NCBI RefSeq assembly: GCF_000143415.4 | Contig: NW_003314421.1 | Location: 179,073 to 243,072, forward strand | Reading direction: 5' to 3' | Source: Selaginella moellendorffii | Lineage: Eukaryota > Streptophyta > Lycopodiopsida > Selaginellales > Selaginellaceae | Length of the DNA: 64,000 nucleotides | Part shown: positions 1 to 10,380 of the stretch, one piece after another | Layout of the letters: each line of letters starts with the position of its first letter | Position numbering within the stretch: position 1 is the stretch's first letter | Notes under the pieces: generated by a model | Seen by the model: the letters and a program-made list of their open reading frames with translations, nothing else | The model's database searches: none | What the model was told of the DNA's origin: nothing | Translations under genes and position numbers: made by a program

Positions 1-1472
1 AGATCGAGTCTGAAATCGAGTTCGAGACCGAATCTGAAGTCGGGTCTGAGATCGAGTCCGAGACCGAGTCCAAGTACTAATACAGGTCAAGGGGTGAAAG
101 CCCAAAGCGTGTGTCTCAGGTGGGGGGGGGGGGTTGCTGCAGGGGGTTCCAAAAGTATAGTAGGGATAGTGAGGTCTAGGAGCCAGTCTTGAAGGAACTC
201 TCCAGTGATGCTTCCAAACTGACTTGAGGTTGAGATTGGGGCCAAGGGTCCTTGGGTGGGAGTGACCATGGACTCGGGTGGTGCCGGAGGGGCCACCCAG
301 GGAAGTGCTCAAGAGCAGCTCCCACTCCCGAAAGGGAAACTAACTGCGGTGCTCCTGGCTCATGTGGAGTGGTGCCCCACTTGAGTACCTTGTGGCTCAT
401 TGGTCCTCGCCCTTCCTAGGGGCTTGGGCCTTCCCTTTGGGATGGAAGTGGGGGGATGGAGGTACCCATACCGGGCCGTTAAGCCACGGTGTTTCGCCCC
501 GACATCCCGAAGCATGTGTTGCACCCAAGGCTTGGGATTTAAAGGGTCCCATGATCAAGTCTTGTGGTACCAAGGGATGTTAAGAACCTGGAGGCTTGGT
601 GTGCTTGGCTGCTTGTGCCTACGGGGACTGTAGCCGAACCTTAATGTAAGCAACCAAAGGGAACGACTCGAGAGACGATCCATAGGGGTTCAAATATAGA
701 GGGAAAGGGCCCATGAACAAGAGTGCACCCCCTTTTCCAATCGGTTAAGGGTCTTAGGATAGTTGGAGTTAAGCGTCCTTGGGTTTGAATAGTACTGGGC
801 TGGGTGACCTCCCGGGAAGTCCAAACTCAAGAGCTTACATTTGGTATCAGAGGGGTCTTGGGTCCGACTCTGTTGGTTGGCTTAAGGGAATCGCACCACA
901 TGTTGATTGACATCTGGCTGGTCCAGTTTGCTCCCGCTGGGCTCGACCCAAGGGGTAGGGTGTCAAGAGAGCGAGGCTCTCGGGAGAGCTGCGGCTCTCA
1001 GCTTCCGTTCACGAGGGCGTGAACTTGCAGGGAAGCGTGGTGGATTGTAAGCAACCAAAGGGAACGACTCGAGAGACGATCCATAGGGGTTCAAATATAG
1101 AGGGAAAGGGCCCATGAACAAGAGTGCACCCCCTTTTCCAATCGGTTAAGGGTCTTGGGATAGTTGGAGTTAAACGTCCTTGGGTTTGAATAGTACTGGG
1201 CTGGGTGACCTCCCGGGAAGTCCAAACTCAGGAGCTTACACTTAAGTCTAGTCTAACCCGGGGAGGGGGATTGGGAGAGATTTGGGAAACCATGGATGGA
1301 TGGCTAACGCTCCATTGCTCATACAGTGAGTAGCTGAAACCAAGTAGGACCAAGTAGGAGCTGGTACCATAGGTGGGGACCTTGGCGAGGGAACTTAGTA
1401 AAACCTAAGGCAGTGTTGGATGGATAGATGAGGTAAGCTGGCAAATTGGAAAGGAAAAATTTGTGGCTTACA
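1..1472 (+). mobile_element. LTR family C, 5' end outside the window, interrupted by a TRIM
   Basis: This matches the more complete LTR at 24420-25572 block for block: a minisatellite of GAGTCC/GAGACC units (1-75), a poly-G tract at 122-133, a roughly 500-bp unique part, then a tail that ends in GGCTTACA at 1472. A 596-bp TRIM splits it at 645-1240. LTR B sequence follows at once at 1473, so this LTR sits inside an LTR B copy. No protein is encoded. The element type (probably Ty3/gypsy) is inferred from the sister copy, which is followed by a primer site and gag-like sequence. Confidence 0.75.
645..1240 (+). mobile_element. TRIM (terminal-repeat retrotransposon in miniature), copy T1
   Basis: Two direct 195-bp LTRs (645-839 and 1046-1240) start TGTAAGCAACC and end GAGCTTACA. 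They flank an internal part of only 206 bp that begins with the primer-site-like TTTGGTATCAGAG and has no coding capacity. The 5-bp target-site duplication CTTAA is perfect (640-644 and 1241-1245). The same host LTR at about 25340 shows the uninterrupted site CCTTAAGTCC, so the insertion boundaries are proven within this window. Such an element would depend on an autonomous partner for reverse transcriptase and integrase. Confidence 0.92.
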
Positions 1473-3236
1473 TAAGTGAGGCTCCAAAAAGGGACCCAAA
1501 AGGACCAACACATGATACGTGGAAGTGTCCGAGATGGAGAGTCTGAGATGGACCCAAGTTGGAGCCCGAGGTGGAGTCCGAGATGGAGTCCGAGATGGAC
1601 CAGAGTTGGAGTCCGAGATGGAGTCCGAGATGGAGTCTGACAAGGAGCCCGAGATGGACCAAGACGGAGTCCGAGATGGACTGAGATAGAGTCCAAGATG
1701 GATTGAGACGGAGTCCGAGATGGAGTCCGAGATGGAGTCTGACAAGGAGCCCGAGATGGACCAAGACGGAGTCCGAGATGGACTGAGATAGAGTCCAAGA
1801 TGGATTGAGACGGAGTCCGAGATGGAGTCTGAGAAGGAGCCCGAGATGGACCAAGACGGAGTCCGAGATGGACTGAGACAGAGTCCAAGATGGATTGAGA
1901 CGGAGTCCGAGATGGAGTCTGAGATGGACCGAGACGGAGTCCGAGATGGAGTCCGAGAGGGATCCGAGATGGAGTCCGAGATGGAGTTCGAGATGGAGTC
2001 CAAGAGGGAGTCCAAGAGGGATCCGAGATGGAGTCCGAGTTGGAGTCTGAGATGGAGTCCGAGATGGAGTCCGAGATGGACCCGAGATGGACCCAAGATG
2101 GAGTCCGAGATGGACCGAGACGGAGTCCAAGATGGAGTCCGAGATGGACCCGAGATGGAATCCGAGATGGAGTCCGAGAAGGACCCGAGATGGAGTCCGA
2201 GTCCGAGTCCGAGCCCGAGTCTGAGTCCAAGTTCAAGTCTGAGAGGGTGAAAGCCCAAAGCGTTCATCTCCCAGACCCTGGGGGGTTTGGTGAGTTCCAA
2301 AAGTATAGTAGGGGGAGGACTGTAGTGGAGCCAATTTGGCCAGGAAAGGCCAGTTTGGCCCAGGAAGGCTGTACCCAGTGTTGGGTGATGAGCTGCCCAC
2401 TGGGAAGTCCAAGACTAGAGTGAACACAGACCAACAAGTGGGGTAGCTTGGTGAAGTGTTCAAGAGCCGGCTCTAGTTCCCCCGGGAGATCGACTGGCCG
2501 ATGCTCCTAGTCCAAGTGTGGGTGGCACTACCTACTTAGATACTTGGTGTGGCTCAAGAACCTCACTCTAAGCCCATGGCTAGAGCACCCGAAGGCGGAA
2601 GGCGGGGAGAGTACCCACGAGGCTCGCATAAGGCCGCGGTGTTCCAAAATATTGCCCCAAAGTCCCAGATTTTGAAAAGGAGGAGGAGCCGTCCTCTAGT
2701 ATAGAGACCAAGGATACGGTCATATGAGGAGGTAGTCCCAGAGGACCAAGGGACTTAGTGGTCAGGCTTGTGGGCCTTGACCCAGTGGTAGTGTTGGTGA
2801 ACATGGCCATGGACAAAAAGGGACTTGGTGGGGATTGGAACAGGGATATTGGGGAAGGCTAATCCCCATGTCTATGGGCATCCTAAGGATGCTAAAGAGT
2901 GGATCGGGGATGATCACTCATGGGTGGATAGCTTAGTCTTTGAGAGATAGGACTATGATGCAGGTGGTGTTAGACTACCAGTGTGACCAAGGTGAAGGGG
3001 CATGGCCTTAGCGTAATAGGCTGATATGTCGATGGTACCTTGGGATGTCGGTCATGGGATCAGACACGTGGAGCACTTGGACCAAGTGCAAAGGTTGAGT
3101 GGCGGGGATGCTATTCTCAGGGCTAGCAAGCCCAAGTCCAAAATAGGACTTATGGAGGTTGTGAGTGAGACTCCTCCAAGTGGTTGGAGGTGTGGTTAAG
3201 TGACTAAAGTAGAATGGAAAAATTTAGTCGCTTACA
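1473..3236 (+). mobile_element. LTR family B, 5' end removed by the LTR C insertion
   Basis: The sequence is the reverse complement of most of the solo LTR at 51828-53672. It runs in order through the AAGTGAGGCTCCAAAAAGGG block, a large minisatellite (about 1520-2240), a CCAAAGCGTTCATCTCCC block and a roughly 900-bp unique tail ending in TTTAGTCGCTTACA at 3236. It is non-coding. The sequence after 3236 is not obviously a primer site. Confidence 0.8.
1520..2240 (+). repeat. 12-bp minisatellite inside LTR B
   Basis: About 700 bp of variants of GAGTCCGAGATG, with GACCGAGACG, GAAGGAGCCC and similar substitutions in 6- and 12-bp register, plus higher-order units of roughly 120-125 bp repeated between 1630 and 1900. 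Because the units lack stop codons, open frames of 140-305 codons appear on both strands (Ser-Asp, Leu-Gly and Met-Glu-Ser-Glu repeats). These should not be annotated as genes. Confidence 0.9.
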
Positions 3237-3607
3237 ATGGCATCCATGCCCATCTATCTAAGCTCTCAAGGTCGTGGAGTGCGAGGTAGGTCAGGGTCCC
3301 ACGAGGAGGATTGTTACAAGGTTGGGGTCTTGGAACACGCACGGCAACAAGCCAAGATGGGAAAGGGCCCTTTGTATCAATGGCTAGGACACTACGACAC
3401 AAGGCAGCAAGTGAGCCACACAAAGCAGCAGCTCAACAGGATGAGAACCGTGAGATAGAAGTGGTAGACATGTCTAGGTTGGGGGATGGCCAGGTCCTCG
3501 AAAAAGCTGGAAGTGTAAGTTGTGCTAGAGGCAAAGTTTCCACTGAGAGTGGAGGAGAGGATGAAACTACCTCCCCTCACCCACTTGCATGGTCACTAGC
3601 TGGAGTT
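3237..3607 (+). other. Unassigned sequence between LTR B and TRIM T2
   Basis: Open for 73 codons from 3237 and for 107 codons in another frame from 3311, with basic Gly/Arg/Ser-rich translations. It directly precedes the TRIM that interrupts LINE-type sequence, so it is either the 5' part of that LINE's ORF1 or an internal part of the LTR B element. No recognisable domain is visible. Confidence 0.35.
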
Positions 3608-4168
3608 TGTAAGCAACTAAAGAGAACAACTTGAGAGATGATCTATAGGGTTCAAATATAAAAGAAAAAGGCCGATAAATAATAGTGCACCCCCTTTTCT
3701 AATTGGTTAAGGGTCTTGAATAGTATTGGGCTGGATGACCTCTCAGAAAGTTCAAATTCAGGAGCTTACATTTGGTATCAGAGAGGTCTTGGGTCCGACT
3801 CTGTTGGTTCACTAAGGGAATCACACCATATGTTGATTGATACTTGGCAGGTCCAGTTTGCTCTAGCTGGGCTTGACCCAAGGGGTAGGGTGTCAAAAGA
3901 GTAGAGCTCAAGAGAGAGTTGTGGCTCTCAGCTTCCATTCACGAGGGCATGAACTTGCAAGCAAACATGGTGGATTGTAAGCAACCAAAGAGAATGATTT
4001 GAGTGATGATCCATGGGGTTCAAATATAGGGGGAAAGGGCCTATGAATAAGAGTGCACCCCCTTACCAATTGGTTTAGGGTCTTGGGATAATTGGGGTTA
4101 AATGTCCTTGAGTTTGAATAGTACTAAGTTGGGTGACCTCCCGAGAAGTCCAAATTCAGGAGCTTACA
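3608..4168 (+). mobile_element. TRIM copy T2
   Basis: Same family as the element at 645. LTR1 is 3608-3770 (163 bp, about 30 bp deleted internally). LTR2 is 3976-4168 (193 bp). The internal part starts TTTGGTATCAGAGAGG. The flanks GAGTT (3603-3607) and GAGTG (4169-4173) are a 4/5 target-site duplication. LTR divergence is clearly higher than in T1, so this is an older insertion. Confidence 0.85.
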
Positions 4169-5088
4169 GAGTGCAAGAGATTCATGAGAGTCTCAGACCA
4201 GTCACAAGTCAGAAAGGCTTACGGGGAATCATCCCAAGCAACTTTGCAGTTGAGGGGATTCACAGGGATGGATATCTTATAGAAGCACAAGAGTGGTGCA
4301 CTAGGGTCAGGTCAGGAGTCACCACCAGAGCAGCAGCACGTGCAGCAGCAGTAGAGCTAGGGCATAGGACATGAGAACTCAAGTCTACCCCACCCAGAAC
4401 GACCAAGAACAAAGAGGAACAAGGCCCTAGCATGGACGCACTTTTGTCCTACAAGATCAACATGGAAGCCTCACTAGAAGGTGAGTTCATAATCCCTCAC
4501 TCAAAGACACAACCAAGCTAAGAGATCTCCAGGGAGAATGGCTCTAGAGCTGAGCAAGGAACAGCCACTCTGAACACTAAAGTTTGCCTACAAATGCTTG
4601 TCGAACCTTATGAACAAGCCCAGAGCTTCACTCCCATCTTCACCAGCTTATTCCTCAAGTGTGAGGCCCTGATCTAGCTTACAGCCCCCAGTGGCAAGGT
4701 TCTACACTGACTCAAGATAGGTTGGAGACAGCACAGACTGTCTACACTTGCTTTCGCCAAAGCTTGCAGGTGGTGGTATAGTCTCTGGAACAGTGAGAGG
4801 TTCACGGAACAAGTGCATCGCAAGTCGACACAGTGAATACAGTAGGAAGTCTTGCAACTAACTCACCAACTAGATGACATGGAAGACATGGGGAATGTCT
4901 CACTGTGGGATGCATGTTGAGTAGCTCTGGGAATTCTAATAGAGAACCTCAAGACACGAAAGGACTAGGCAGTTGGCACACTCCCTGTTCACGGGAATGC
5001 ATCAAGCTCATGCCCAGCTGATGGGAACCTCCTGCACCACCTAGAGACTCCTATAGATCAGGCTGGGCTCATCCCTGACCCAGCAAGA

Positions 5089-6566
5089 ATGCAGGAGGCA
5101 GCACGTCAGGTGGACCTTGCACACCAGCAACAAGTGAGGAAATCAGACTTAGAGTCTCTCACAGTTCTCCATGAGGGGCAGAAGGTGTTGCTCCCCTCTC
5201 CACTTCTGAGACTTGATGAGGCAGGGATGTTGGTCTGGGACCCTCACCACTTTGTGGAAAGGATCCAAAGGTCTCCACTTCCAATATGCAAAGAATTCCA
5301 ATCAACTCTGCTGTCCATTATTAGAGAGCTGGACCTGAATCCTTTGGCAGAAGACCTCGTGTTGGGACCTACACTACGAGAAGCACAGGAATTAATCACA
5401 AAGGTAGTGGTCACACAGCAAGCGGATTTGTTTGATGCATGGGCTTAAGAGCAAGGTGGCAAGTTAGATGTCACACCAACTCCAACAGATGATGTGAGAC
5501 TTGGAGAGCTAGAAACAAAGCCAGAGATGGAGCACTCACTAGATGAACAGTCAGATGGCACACTTCTATTCCAGGAACAGGATACCTTCAACAAGAGGAA
5601 GACCAAACATGAGAAGAAGAAAGTGAAGCGAGCAACACGGTGGAAGCTTAAAGCTCTAGGACTTGCTAAGGAGAGCCCGTCCTGGACAAACACAGTTGAA
5701 GCCTTCCTTGAGGAGGAGCAGGCCCCCACTGATAAGAGAGCAAGCACGCAGGAGGACCAACGCCAAGAGGTTGACACATCTAAGTGAGTGGCAAAGACCT
5801 AGTTGAGAGCAGGGAAGACTCGGGGCCACGGAAAGGTGGCAGAAGCACTACACTCCTTGGAGGGAATAGTGATGGCAACAAGAAGAATCCCTCCCATAAT
5901 ATGAATGGGGAAAAATTGGATCAATGCAACGTTGGGATAGGGAATCCTCATGAAGAAGATGCTGCCACACAGGAAGGGCTGTTACACAGTTGTCTTTGAA
6001 TAAGAGGAGACACAATCTTAGACAAAGGCCATGCATGGCCTCATTGATGAGAATTGGGCAGTGTCATTCCACCCATGGATCCCGAGGTTCATGGCAAAGG
6101 ACCAGGCATGTCTTAGGGGTGGGAGCTTTCCAATGAACATCACACTGTAGGACCCATGGAAATGTGGACCACAATGGTGATCCAGGAGCTGGTTGAAGGG
6201 AGTATTGGCCAGATAGTGGCTGGTCTCAAAACTGTAGAAGCAAAGGGTGTCCTTGGCCCCATCCGACTCAACGTTTTTGTGTCAGCCTCAGCTGAAATCC
6301 TGGCAAAGATTGCAGTGCTAGGCAAATATATCAGGATCCAAATGGAGAACTCGGAATCTAGATGCAACTTTTGTCAGTGTGTCAGACATCAGGAGGAGGC
6401 CTGCTCATTCAAGTGGAATAGGCTGGCCTCCCATAAGCCTTTTGAGCTATCGGAAGAGCAGGAGAAGATCTTGAAGGCATGCCCTCCAGACCAAGCTCCC
6501 CACATTCACTTCCCAGTTGCTCCACCACTCTTGGGTTCTTCCTCACAGCCCCAACTATTCAAGTGA
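5089..6566 (+). pseudogene. LINE ORF1 remnant with zinc knuckle
   Basis: ORF1 of plant L1-type LINEs encodes an RNA-binding chaperone that coats the element RNA. Here it is broken into three frames: 5089-5448 (LREAQEL block, matching LREALDL at 20.7 kb in the other LINE), 5494-5787 (Lys/Glu-rich charged stretch) and 6156-6566. The last holds a zinc-knuckle-like C-x2-C block, CNFCQCVRHQEEAC, followed by a conserved PPDQAPHIHFP segment. Stops and frame changes separate the pieces. The frame at 6624-6911 (WTKYRGEMTVVWTISTEWRA) is the ORF1 C-terminal portion shared with the other LINE. Confidence 0.75.
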
Positions 6567-6910
6567 CCTATCACAGATGCCAAAGGGGATGGCTTCCAGC
6601 CGGTCCTCCCTCTAATAGTAGGAATGGCGGTCAAGTGGATTCCGCCTAAGCGGGAATTAAGTCCCACTAAGGTGGGAGACTGGCTGATGTGCTGTGGGAG
6701 CACAGCCTTCCTAGAGGTTGTTACCATTGGCAACTACCAGACACACCTGGAGAGTGCCATCATTGAGTGGATAGGCTTTGCGAAATACACTGTCCGAGGC
6801 TTCTCCTGGACAAAGTATAGGGGGGAGATGACTGTGGTGTGGACCATCTCCACAGAATGGAGGGCAAGACCCCGCAACACTTCACTTTCTTGGAAGGACG
6901 TGGCTCCATA

Positions 6911-7785
6911 ACAACACTCACAATTGTCACTTGGAACTGTCGAGGACTCAGCTGGACCGGCAGTTGACTCAACAAAAGGGCGCAGCTCAAGTCCCACATC
7001 CATGAGATCAACTTAGAAAGAGGCATCAGCATCCTGTATCTGCAAGAGCACAAAATGACCGAGGCCCCAGACTACACCTTTGGTATGAGGGGATGTGGAA
7101 CCTGGCCACGCAAGCAGTACCCAGATCAGGAGGTGGCACAGTGATAGTCTCAACCAAATGGTCTGCTCAGGTATGAAACCACATTGTCTTGTTTCAAGGA
7201 AAGGCTCAGCTGCTTGTCCTTCATCTCCACTTCGAATGGGGGGTTAATTAATGTCTATGCACCAACTGGGAAAGGAAGACGTGCAGAATTCTAGTTGAGC
7301 ATGTCGCAATCTGCCCAAGGGCAAGCAGATGAATGGCTGGTCCTAGGAGACTTTGGTTGAGGACATTTGCGATCGTAGGGGAATGCAGGAAACAATTCAA
7401 CTACGCAAGCGGGAGCAGCGAAGTTAACTCGTGGACACACTAGGGATCATGAACCTCGAACATATAGTGGGGTTCGCACCTCATGCTCACCTCTTTATGA
7501 GGCGGCAGACAATGACCTCCCAGTCGAGACTGGACCAGATCTATGCCTCAACTCGCATACGGCAGGATGGTGGAAGCCTTAAAACGTGGCTCGGTTTCAC
7601 CTCCTTCTCAGATCACGACCCCCTCTGCTGTGTGATCAAGCTTCAAAGGAACAAAGGGACAGCAGTCCAGCGTTCAATCACGAGAGCAACGCTGCGAGAC
7701 TCGGTGACAATCAGGCTAATACATGACACCCTCGTGCAAGACAAGATGGGACTGATCCCAATGCTCTTGTCTTGCTCCCAGAACA
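6911..7785 (+). pseudogene. LINE ORF2 endonuclease domain remnant
   Basis: The apurinic-type endonuclease of L1-like elements nicks target DNA for primed reverse transcription. Visible motifs are TIVTWNCRGLS near 6925, YLQEHKM near 7040, a damaged GDF motif near 7350 and SDHDPL near 7615. Several stops interrupt it. The reverse transcriptase is absent because the element breaks at 7785. Confidence 0.8.
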
Positions 7786-8560
7786 ATCCTCCTCATGAAC
7801 GCTAGGATGATCCCGAGCACGAACACTGCCAAGGCAGTCGGGATCCTCTGGAAAAACTTCACAAGCTTTGACGATCTCGCTTGATGTTCTTCACAGTGCT
7901 CTTCATGATCATCGTGATGACGATCACCTTCACTGTTTGTCATGAAGTACTCGTAGCCCTCACCGGATACATTCACCAGCATGATGAATGCAAAGCAAAT
8001 CACTGTGAGGAGAATTCCATCCAAGTCCAGCTGTGGTCAATCACCCATTGCCTTGTCCCTAGAGAGATTTTGATCCTTCATCAAGTGAGTGACAGCCTTG
8101 ACCGCGAAAGAGCCCATGCGCAAGCTGGATGCCACAAACCACCGGCAATGGCACGATCCAAGCCACGACCCGTGATCAAGCCCATGGTTCCAAGCACAAA
8201 CACGATCGCAGACACAGTGATCCCCGCGGCCATGATCTCATCCACATGGAGATGCTTGGATTCGGTGAAGGCCACCACTGTGATGGATTTCGTGGGCTGG
8301 ACAGGCATTGGCACACCAAAGAGCACACTAGTGAGAATGTTGTAGATGCCTGTGGCGATGAGAGATGTACCAAGATCCATGCCATTGATGAGAGCTAGAG
8401 CCATGACAATCGGGATGAATGTGCCCAGGTCGCCCAGCGAGCTGCTGAGCTCCTGCCATGGCCGCCTGCACTGGAGATTGCTGCGCAGCCCTGTGCCATC
8501 ACTGGGAGAATCCACCGCTCCTCCCGCTCATGCCTCTTCCTCCATGGATGGGTGCCACTG
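7786..8560 (-). pseudogene. MOT1: MOT1-type molybdate transporter pseudogene, copy 1 (C terminus missing)
   Basis: MOT1 proteins are multi-membrane-span molybdate importers related to the sulfate transporter superfamily. The - strand encodes the N-terminal half: an SLGDLGTFIPIVMALAL helix, then GMDLGTSLIATGIYN, then the family hallmark PMPVQPTKS, then ITVSAIVFVLGTMGLITGRG. The frame then changes twice (PLPVVRGIQLA lies in a second frame, the following VTAVKYV-type block in a third), so it is a pseudogene. Its C-terminal half is cut off at 7786 by LINE sequence. Unlike copies 2 and 3 it keeps ACAT in the GGTACATCT region, so it retains GTSLIATG. Confidence 0.85.
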
Positions 8561-8781
8561 CCTAAATTTATATAGTCCAAAAGCTGGCTACCAAGAGACC
8601 ATTGGAAATGAGCAAAGAATTTTCTCTTTAATCATACATGATAATCTGTCAAAGAATACCCTCTTTAATCACGAGGACACAGAATCTACACCCACACTAG
8701 TTTCAAACAAAATTGCTACTATTTGCTAGTAGAATTCCTAGAATCTACACTTAAAGCTTCAACACCATGAGATCTTTGTCC

Positions 8782-9290
8782 TCAATTTCTAGACTTTGCT
8801 CCCAGCAAGCACATCCAATCCACTGAAACTGGCTTATAAGGCATGCTCCTCACAAGTTCCTCAGCCTCTTCCACACACCCAGCTCGCCCCAAGCAATCCA
8901 CCATGCAGCAGTAACCTTGCCTTGATCCTTGGTAGTGGCGAGATGCCCTTCTTGGGCGTGTGCCAAGAACATAATGACCCACAAGTGGCAGTCACATTGC
9001 TCCATGGAGTCAAACACTGCTTGCGTGCGCTGGATCTTGCCCAGCTTGCCATACCAAATGATGACGAGATTGGAGAGGTAGTAGCAATCGCCAGGCAGCA
9101 TTTGCTTCTGGGCGATCTCAATCCGGGAATGGGCATCGATTGCCTGCGAGGAATTGGTCGCAGAAGTGATGAGATCCACACACTCGGACTTGGACAGCAT
9201 CAGTTTCGCTCGACACCAAAGCTAGCCTCTCACAAGATTAGAGAGAAGGGAGAGATTAGGGAAATTCTCGATGGCATCCTTCCAAGGTAG
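8782..9290 (-). pseudogene. PPR protein fragment, copy 1
   Basis: PLS-type pentatricopeptide proteins are organelle RNA-binding editing factors. The - strand reads a PPR-like start (CVDLITSATNSSQAIDAHS, then VIIWYGKLGKIQRTQAVFDSM) and jumps directly to the C-terminal CMVDCLGRAGCVEEAEELV block. The central repeats are therefore deleted. Frames change between blocks. The same fused fragment recurs at 31.2 and 56.3 kb next to MOT1. Confidence 0.75.
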
Positions 9291-9299
9291 CACTTCCAG

Positions 9300-10380
9300 G
9301 ATCCCCTAGCTTGGTTTGTTCATTCTAGTGAGTCAATGCATTGCAAAGAGCTTTTCTTAGCTGCCTTCAAACAGTTTCCTTAGGCACTATTCCATCTATG
9401 TTCTGTCCAACTGCGATCTTTAGTCTTAATCATTCCATGGCAAAGTCTCTCCACGGCACTCATCCAAAATGCTAAGGCCTTTAGGGATGGACAAAAGGCT
9501 ATGATGGGGATAGATCACACCCGGTATTCAAGTCATGGGACCAGTATTTTACATATTGTGGCCATTCAAGGTATATTTGTGCTGTTTCATTTTCAATCAC
9601 TTGATGTTATCTTTTGTACTCCAGGTTTGGACAAGTGAAAGACCTAGTCAATGTGTCTCTGGATTCTATTGCAGACATGAGGAAACTAGAAGAGGATCAA
9701 AAGATGTATGCATGCAGAATGTTTGGATGGGTTAAGAACACAGCAATGTGCAAGTATTTGGAGCCAAAGCTCAGTGTGAAAAAGAGTAAGTAAAACTTCA
9801 TAGTTTGTTCTGTCCACAATCAATCTGAGAATTTTTCTGGACTATAGAAGCAAAGCATTTGCCTATATATTTGTGTGTGTGTAGGCTACAATACCATATA
9901 CTAATGTTAGCATAGTGGGATTTTAGTAGGTGTCAGATTAATTTCAATCAAGACCATTCGCTCTTGTATATAAACTAAGGTTTTTGGGTTAATTTGTATT
10001 CCCTTTCCATATTTCATGCACTTACATTGGTGGAAGTGAGGGGCATCTTTGATTACCCCTGAAGAGTGCTTGAATTTGGGATTTTGATTTAGATCTAGTT
10101 TTTTCCATTTCCTTTCTTTTGTTTTTTCTTTTCAAGATTTTGGTTTAGATTTAGCTTTTGCATTGTTTAAATTTTCCTTTTCTTCTAGCTTTTCTTTATT
10201 TCTCTTCTTTTACTCTTTCCTTTCAATTCATCTTCATGGCAGAGCAACAGTCTCCTCTTCCTTTGACTCTATAATAATAGTTGGTGCAATTGTTTGATAC
10301 TATGCACTTGCAATTGCTTGGTGTTATGTGCTTGCAATTGCACAACCAAACTTAGTTGATGGCTGCATTCATGGCATATG
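9300..10380. other. Low-information spacer holding one orphan exon candidate
   Basis: 9300-9430 continues the MOT1/PPR segment flank also seen at 31.6 and 56.2 kb. Apart from the exon-like piece at 9625-9785, the rest is AT-rich, with pyrimidine-rich tracts around 10090-10240 and no open frame of note. Confidence 0.5.
9625..9785 (+). pseudogene. Orphan internal exon of an unrecognised plant gene
   Basis: A 161-nt segment is bounded by a pyrimidine-rich acceptor ending CTCCAG and a consensus donor GTAAGT. Read in phase 1 it is open throughout: 53 codons beginning FGQVKDLVNVSLDSIAD, with a charged helix-like middle and the core RMFGWVKNTAMCKYLE. The protein family is not recognised. No neighbouring exons are evident, so it is probably a captured or stranded fragment. 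Confidence 0.45.

Larger units (their letters stand above)
4169..7785 (+). mobile_element. Truncated non-LTR retrotransposon (LINE), + strand
   Basis: ORF1-like and endonuclease-like parts align in order with the longer LINE at 14655-22390. The shared motif SGVTTRAAA occurs at about 4315 here and 21265 there. Shared blocks around the zinc knuckle and SDHDPL also match. Multiple stops and frameshifts make it inactive. It ends at 7785 just after the endonuclease and linker, where MOT1 pseudogene sequence begins without a poly(A), so the 3' side was lost by rearrangement. Confidence 0.82.

Noticed and set aside
1319-2300. Overlapping 220-305-codon frames of Ser-Asp, Leu-Gly and Met-Glu-Ser repeats (also at 23.4-24.4, 34.2-34.9 and 52.7-53.7 kb)
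   Set aside because: They are translations of the 12-bp minisatellite in LTR B and C. Open frames exist on both strands at once and shift with array length, so they are not genes.
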